NCBI GenBank assembly: GCA_019096065.1
Contig: JAGUCH010000003.1
Location: 1,426,001 to 1,490,000, forward strand
Direction: 5' to 3'
Source: Paracyclopina nana
Lineage: Eukaryota; Arthropoda; Copepoda; Cyclopoida; Cyclopettidae
Length of the DNA: 64,000 bases
The notes beneath the pieces are model-generated. The model worked only from the letters and a program-made list of their open reading frames with translations, did not search any database and was not told the DNA's origin. Positions 59,401 to 64,000 of the stretch are shown here, one piece after another. The position numbers and the translations under genes were made by a program. Position 1 is the stretch's first letter. Each line of letters begins with the position of its first letter.

Positions 59401-62400
59401 ATGACGAAAGGACCTCAGACAAAGACTCTCGTGACCGATCGCTGCATCGACCTGCCACAGCCAATTTGAGCAGATCCACAAGCATCCTGGCGTCATCGGG
59501 GCACAGCAGCCTGGTGAATTCATCTGCATGCATAAACTTGGAGCACTTCTCCTGAAACCGCGATGAAGCGGCTGATGACACTTCTGATAGAGGTGATGAG
59601 ATCATGGCACCGGCCATCACTGACGATGGACTAAGGCCATGTGGAAGGCTAGATAACTTGGTGTAGCTCCTTTCGGCAAAAACAGAGTTGCTCGAGGATG
59701 GCTCTTCGGACTCAGGGCTCGTTTGGAGGCTGATGTCATTGGGACAGGCTGGAGCCTCACCTCCGCCACCGCTGATGATATCTGCCACACTCTCCTCATT
59801 GATATCAGAGGGGCTCTCAGGAGAGGCCAAGGGCACCTTGTTGGCAGCCTCGGTCTCCAGCATTGGATTATTCGTGGCTGGCTGAAGCTTGGACGCGTTG
59901 GATGGCTGGCCACCATGCGGTGCCAAAGCTGACACAACAGCCTCGCGAGAGTACAAGATTTGCAGAGCATTGAGTATATGCTGCAAGGCTTGCTGCTTGG
60001 CTGCGTTGGATTCCAACGACAAAATAATACGGGCCAGGGATGGCCTGGTTGGTTTGGACGATCTGTGAAGGGTACTGAAGTTCTGTGGGAGGGTGTTGCT
60101 GTTGCTGACATTGGTTGAGTTGGGCCCGTTGGAGATGGCAGGATTTGAGTCGGACTGGGCTAGTGTATTGTTGTTGACAAAACCTGCTCCCAGGGGATCC
60201 TTGGACTCGGTGAAAAGCACAGGCTCGTGGCAGTTGGCAGATGGAGTATCTTGGCTAGTCCAACACACAGAATGCGACGACCCACATGCCACTCTACTCA
60301 CACGATGGCCTTCAAGGCCGTGAACTAGGGCTGGTTTTCGATTGACAGCAGTCGTTGCGTTGCCCTGTTGGCCATGATCATTATCACCCCAGGCATACAC
60401 TTGACCACTGTCAGTGACGGCTGTAAAAACGTGAGTATCTTCAATTAGAATTGGATGCAAAGCTTTGCCGTACACATAGCATGAAAAAGGATGACAGAAG
60501 GGGAAATTCGAGAAATCATGAATGTACGAAGGTATATTTGTAGAAAAGAGCTCCTCACATCGGGGGCGCGTACTTTGTCCTACAGTCAACCGATCGCACA
60601 TAAGCCTACAAAACAGTGCGCACGTCAGACTACAAAGATTTTTGGCCCAGAATGTAAACAACCCCAATCGCACATGAATCTACATACAACTAATCGCACA
60701 TGAACTACAAATGACGGAAACGCACACTAAACTACAAGCAAATCAAAGAGTACTTGGGCAACAGAATGAACGCACATTAATATACAATGAACCAAGCGCA
60801 CAAGAATCCACAAGAGTAAGAGTAAGACTATCCTTAAATAGTTTATAAAACTTTTTAAAGATGGTTATCAAATTCAAGTCAAAGAACTTTGACTATTTTT
60901 AGCTAAAAATTGAAGTGAAAAGTTGTTCTGCTGAGTCTCTAGATTCCATAGCTGGCAGCAGAAAAGTGAAAATAGTCCGAAAATTCCAAAATGTCCTACT
61001 GGTATGAAAAGGTAGAAAAGTCAATAGATCAAAAAAGCCCAATTAGCCAACTTTGGGCTATTTAGGCCATTTTGGGCCATTTTGGCATTTTATATGGTCC
61101 CAAGTCAGAGAAGGCAGAAAAGCCAATTGACCAAAAATTCCAATTAGTCAAAAAAGTCCAAATAGTCCGTGCGTTTAGTCAAATGTAGTTTCATGTGCGA
61201 ATCATCTGTGTTCATTGTGCTAACAGATTTTTATGTAGGCTTAAGTGCGTATCTGCTAAATGTAGCTTGGGTGCGCTTGGTTCAGTGTAGGTCCATATGC
61301 GGTTGGTTAAATAAAAAAAAATTTTGTAGATCCATGTGCGAGTCCGTTATTTGTAGTTTTGCGTGCGTTCTGTTTGTAGTTCCTGGTATAGGCATCCCTC
61401 ACATCTTTCAAGGCAAAAAATAAATCAACATGTTTTCGAAGCTCCAATTTCTTGTGAGCACCTACTGATGTCATACATGATAAAAGGGTAAAAGCTCTTT
61501 CCGCTTATATCCATATACACCTTTGAGCTTGTATATCCTTCAGTGCCATGACACCCACGCGTACCTAGTGGATCTAAAAGCATTCCTAGATATGCTACAG
61601 CTAGCGTGTACGTGTCGTACATCGCCCCCTGCATGAATCTGGATGATGAAACTGGCTCAAAGTTTGACTCGCTGGCCCAACAAAGTTATGCAAATCGAAT
61701 CAGAAAGCAGCTAGCTTTGAAATCTATATCCGTAGCGCTGGCAAAGATATGAAAAAACTGCATACCCAAGCAATGCAGAGCTCCCACTGCCACATGCACA
61801 ATCTTCTTTCCTCTGAGGGTTTCGACCACAGTGGGCTTCCGCACGTGTTGATCATTTCCATGGCCCAGTCTGAAGTAATCCCCTTTTCCCCAAGTCCACA
61901 CAAGGCCACTTTTGGACAAGGCCAGCGAGAACTGGGCACCACACTCGATCTGACACACTCCAACCCCATTAAGTTTCTCCACATTTTGGGGCACACTGCA
62001 GCCCTCGCTGCCCCCTCGGCCCAGTTTGCCAAAATCTCCGTCTCCCCAGGAATAAACAAGGCCCTCGTCGGTCAAGGCCAGGGTCTGTGCGTCTCGGCTA
62101 CCGCAAGCGACTTGAACAACCCGCTGTCCAGCCAAGGCCTTCACTTGCTTAGGCCTCAGCTGGGTAACATTGTCTCCATGCCCGAGCCGTCCGTACTCGC
62201 CACACCCCCAAGTGTAGAGCTCCCCGCTGGAAGTAATTGCGGCCGAGTGGCTGGAACCACACGCAACATCCCTCACTCGTTTGGCCTTCAGCGCTTCGAT
62301 CAGCCTCGGCTTTTCACAGGAGAGCCTAAAATACGAAAGAAAAAAGTTACAAGCAACTTTTCTGCCCACTGCACTCTGCAGTTTTCAGCCTTGTGATGCA

Positions 62401-63243
62401 TGAGGCAGCGTAACATTTTTGTCATTCGAGGTAAGAATATAAGGCCTCGACCATTGTGTAATTCCCAGCTTTATAATGAAAGCTCTTCACGCACAATGCC
62501 TCTTGATTGATATTGAGCAACAGCTATTACCTTGAACAATGGCCTAGTTTGCCATCGTCACCTTCACCCCAGGAAAAGACCTTGCCGTCCACTGTCAAGG
62601 CCATGGCATGTTTGCCTCCAGAGTGAACGGCCACCTTTTTCACGACATATTGGGCCAAGGCTGACATTTGCCTGGGGACAGACACGTTGTTGCTATGGGC
62701 CAGGCCCAGGCGTCCATTTGTGCCCTCGCCACAAGCGTACACCTTGCCTTCTTGCGTCACAACGAATAACGACTTGGATCCGCCCGCAATACAAATGGGC
62801 TTTAAATTGCCCAAGGCTTCGCTTAAAATGGGCAATTTGATCTTGGAGCCTTTCTGCCCGCCCAATTGGTCTTTATCATTCAGACCCCACACGAAGACCT
62901 TTGTGGTGTTGACTTTCAAGTCTACCGAGTTCCATGCCTTCGAGTCCTCTGTGTCCTCAGAGTCTGAGGCCAAAAAGGACACAGTCGAGGTGAAATCGTC
63001 ATCCTCGCATTTCCTCTTGCCCACGACTTGAAGGCCGTGAATTTTGCAGTCGATGCCTCCATTGCGACACTGCTTAATGGATATCTCGATGTATCGCATG
63101 TATTCTTTCAGATTAGACACCAAAGGCACGAGTCTGTCGGTAGGATTGATGTTGATCGTTGACAACTCTTTCAGGTTGGTTAGGCTGTCACCCCCACTGA
63201 CCACGATCACAGAAGGCATGTAAGTTGAATCTGCTGGATCGAC
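50961..63243 (-). CDS. HERC2: HERC2 E3 ubiquitin ligase, C-terminal 2059 residues (5' part outside window)
   Basis: Giant HECT-type ubiquitin ligase. Visible coding exons in transcript order: 62531-63243, 61766-62325, 59263-60420, 58518-59156, 57179-57751, 56957-57051, 56690-56894, 56498-56620, 56108-56248, 55644-56041, 55191-55316, 52991-53494, 52504-52775, 51675-52053, 51469-51610, 50961-51112. Every junction keeps frame and all donors are GT. The order is the end of the DOC/APC10 domain ([11 protein letters not shown]), RCC1-like propeller RLD2, a Ser-rich linker, a conserved central block ([16 protein letters not shown]), propeller RLD3, then HECT, ending in an acidic tail ([12 protein letters not shown]). 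Similarity to the human protein as I remember it is high throughout. The N-terminal half (RLD1, cytochrome-b5-like, MIB, CPH and ZZ domains) should lie to the right of the window. Family knowledge: HERC2 acts in DNA-damage ubiquitin signalling and centrosome function. Confidence 0.95.
53495..55190 (-). other. HERC2 intron before the HECT exons
   Basis: 1696 nt, GT-AG, phase 0. AT-rich, no nested gene recognised. It contains a short perfect hairpin at 54083-54147. Confidence 0.75.
54083..54147. repeat. Hairpin with 15-bp perfect arms in a HERC2 intron
   Basis: GTAAACTTGTTCATG (54083-54097) faces CATGAACAAGTTTAC (54133-54147) across a 35-bp loop. Further out, similar words (TAGAAATCTGGC and AGGAAATCTGCG) occur as direct repeats, so this may be part of another degenerate element. 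Confidence 0.55.
55644..57751 (-). other. HERC2: HERC2: third RCC1-like propeller (RLD3)
   Basis: Six exons from 57751 down to 55644. They start [15 protein letters not shown] and open the propeller at [14 protein letters not shown]. Blades follow with [80 protein letters not shown] and [16 protein letters not shown]. Two short introns inside it (56621-56689, 69 nt; 56042-56107, 66 nt) have lengths divisible by three and no in-frame stop. Confidence 0.92.
57752..58517 (-). other. HERC2 intron between the central block and RLD3 exons
   Basis: 766 nt, GT-AG, phase 1. Only short frames; nothing else seen. Confidence 0.8.
60420..63243 (-). other. HERC2: HERC2: DOC end and second RCC1-like propeller (RLD2)
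   Basis: Exons 62531-63243 and 61766-62325 plus the start of 59263-60420. The first exon begins [15 protein letters not shown] (end of DOC), passes an acidic linker (SDSEDTEDS) and opens the propeller with [19 protein letters not shown]1 repeat motifs follow regularly, such as [52 protein letters not shown] and [16 protein letters not shown]. All seven blades appear present. Confidence 0.92.
60567..61385. repeat. Foldback-like element with inverted arrays of a 25-26 bp repeat (HERC2 intron)
   Basis: The left array (60567-60812) has motif starts at 60595, 60619, 60669, 60695, 60721, 60771 and 60797. The spacings are 24, 50, 26, 26, 50 and 26, a 25-26 bp period with two degenerate positions. 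The consensus core is CGCACATGAATCTACA. The right array (about 61168-61385) carries the reverse complement, TGTAGATNCATGTGCG, at 61184, 61207, 61234, 61261, 61286, 61325, 61352 and 61375. About 350 bp of AT-rich non-coding DNA lies between. The element sits in the intron 60421-61765. Confidence 0.8.
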
Positions 63244-64000
63244 CTACAATGAAAAAAATTTGCTCAAAATTAAGAACATTTGATCGCGAGTTAGTACAAA
63301 ATAAGGGAATTTAATTTTCAGCAGATAGCAACCAAAAGGTCATAATATTTAAGTCTAGAGCAATTGACTTTTTGAGTAGGACAGAGTTCTTAATAAAGTC
63401 CATATATCATCAAAAGGAATGAGAAACTGAACGAAGCCACCTACATGTTCTGATGGCTGATGAAAGCTCTGATTCACACGCATGCTTGTCTTCATCTTTG
63501 CATGAACCATGCAAGGTCACAGATACTAGGCCACGTACAACCACCGATTCTTACTAACGACGCACGAACCCAACTTAAACTAAGCTAATCTGATCCCACA
63601 TCTCGCTCATACCTTTCTCAACGCATTATTAATTTTTTTGTTTCTTCTTGTTCTTGATGTACGACATGAATTATTTTTCACCATGTGCGCGATGAACTAT
63701 ATTTTTAAGCTAACAAATGACAGCTTCTCATGCTTATTAAAGAGATTGGAAAAGCCAATAAAAAAGCGCCAAAAGAAGAATGGAATCATTTCTTGACAAA
63801 GCATAAGATAGTAAAGTATGGAAGTCTGATTTACGCACTGCTTTTACATTTCAGCTTTAAGAACCAAGGCACAAGAAGCAGTGCACATTGACTTGAAGGA
63901 GGTCCTAACCCAAACTCTTTACAACACCCAAAAAATATACATTTTCTGAAAACTTATGGGCCACAGACTGGCTCCCTTGAAGAATCCATTCAGTAGACCC
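63244..64000 (-). other. HERC2 intron at the right edge
   Basis: It follows an acceptor (TTGTAG|GTCGATCC) on the minus strand. No exon matching the upstream DOC-domain sequence is recognisable here, so the next exon probably lies beyond the window. Confidence 0.6.

Noticed and set aside
60421..60673. Upstream extension of the 475-codon HERC2 frame
   Set aside because: Human-like HERC2 sequence begins exactly after the acceptor at 60420; the extension overlaps the repeat array and has no similarity.
60595..60812. Regularly spaced short repeats resembling a CRISPR array
   Set aside because: The repeats are imperfect and only about 16 bp with about 10 bp between them. They are mirrored by an inverted array and lie in a eukaryotic intron; there are no cas genes.
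58864..62840. Plus-strand ORFs overlapping HERC2 exons
   Set aside because: Mirror frames of the conserved minus-strand HERC2 exons; they carry no independent motifs.

Overview
This window is eukaryotic nuclear DNA from an invertebrate animal, most likely an arthropod or a close ecdysozoan relative. Four things point there: a Sidestep-family adhesion receptor (five Ig domains, one FN3, one membrane segment), a neuropeptide-type GPCR, a conserved HERC2 ubiquitin ligase, and spliced genes with mostly AT-rich introns, several only 50-70 bases long. I cannot name the species.

Layout. Positions 1-23.7 kb are gene-poor: one tRNA-Gly(UCC) gene near 20.0 kb, one unexplained 251-codon ORF at 18.2-18.9 kb, and several short transposon-like elements. 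From 23.7 to 30.8 kb the plus strand carries a Sidestep-like gene of about 15-16 exons. At 32.9-36.1 kb two secreted single-domain fasciclin (FAS1) genes lie in tandem. A seven-exon DUF268 gene follows at 37.4-38.8 kb and a five-exon FMRFamide-receptor-like GPCR at 41.9-47.2 kb, both on the plus strand. From 48.6 kb to the right edge the minus strand holds a UCP5/KMCP1-type mitochondrial carrier and the last 16 visible coding exons (2059 residues) of HERC2. HERC2 enters the window inside its DOC domain and ends at 50961.

The genes show no operon-like relationship. The recurring theme outside them is small DNA elements: a 222-bp MITE family with TIRs and TAA/TTA target duplications (three copies), a second family of about 400 bp (two copies), several hairpin elements, and three larger foldback elements. 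The foldback arms are arrays of short repeats facing each other. Some elements are nested, most clearly in GPCR intron 3.

The most unusual signals are the inverted-array foldback elements (clearest in the HERC2 intron at 60.6-61.4 kb), a cluster of three GC-AG introns in three different genes, three stop-free introns of length 3n, a decayed copy of the carrier's 3' end beside the parent gene, and the long orphan ORF. All exon boundaries were set by hand from splice-site motifs, reading phase and remembered family alignments; no alignment software or transcript data was used.
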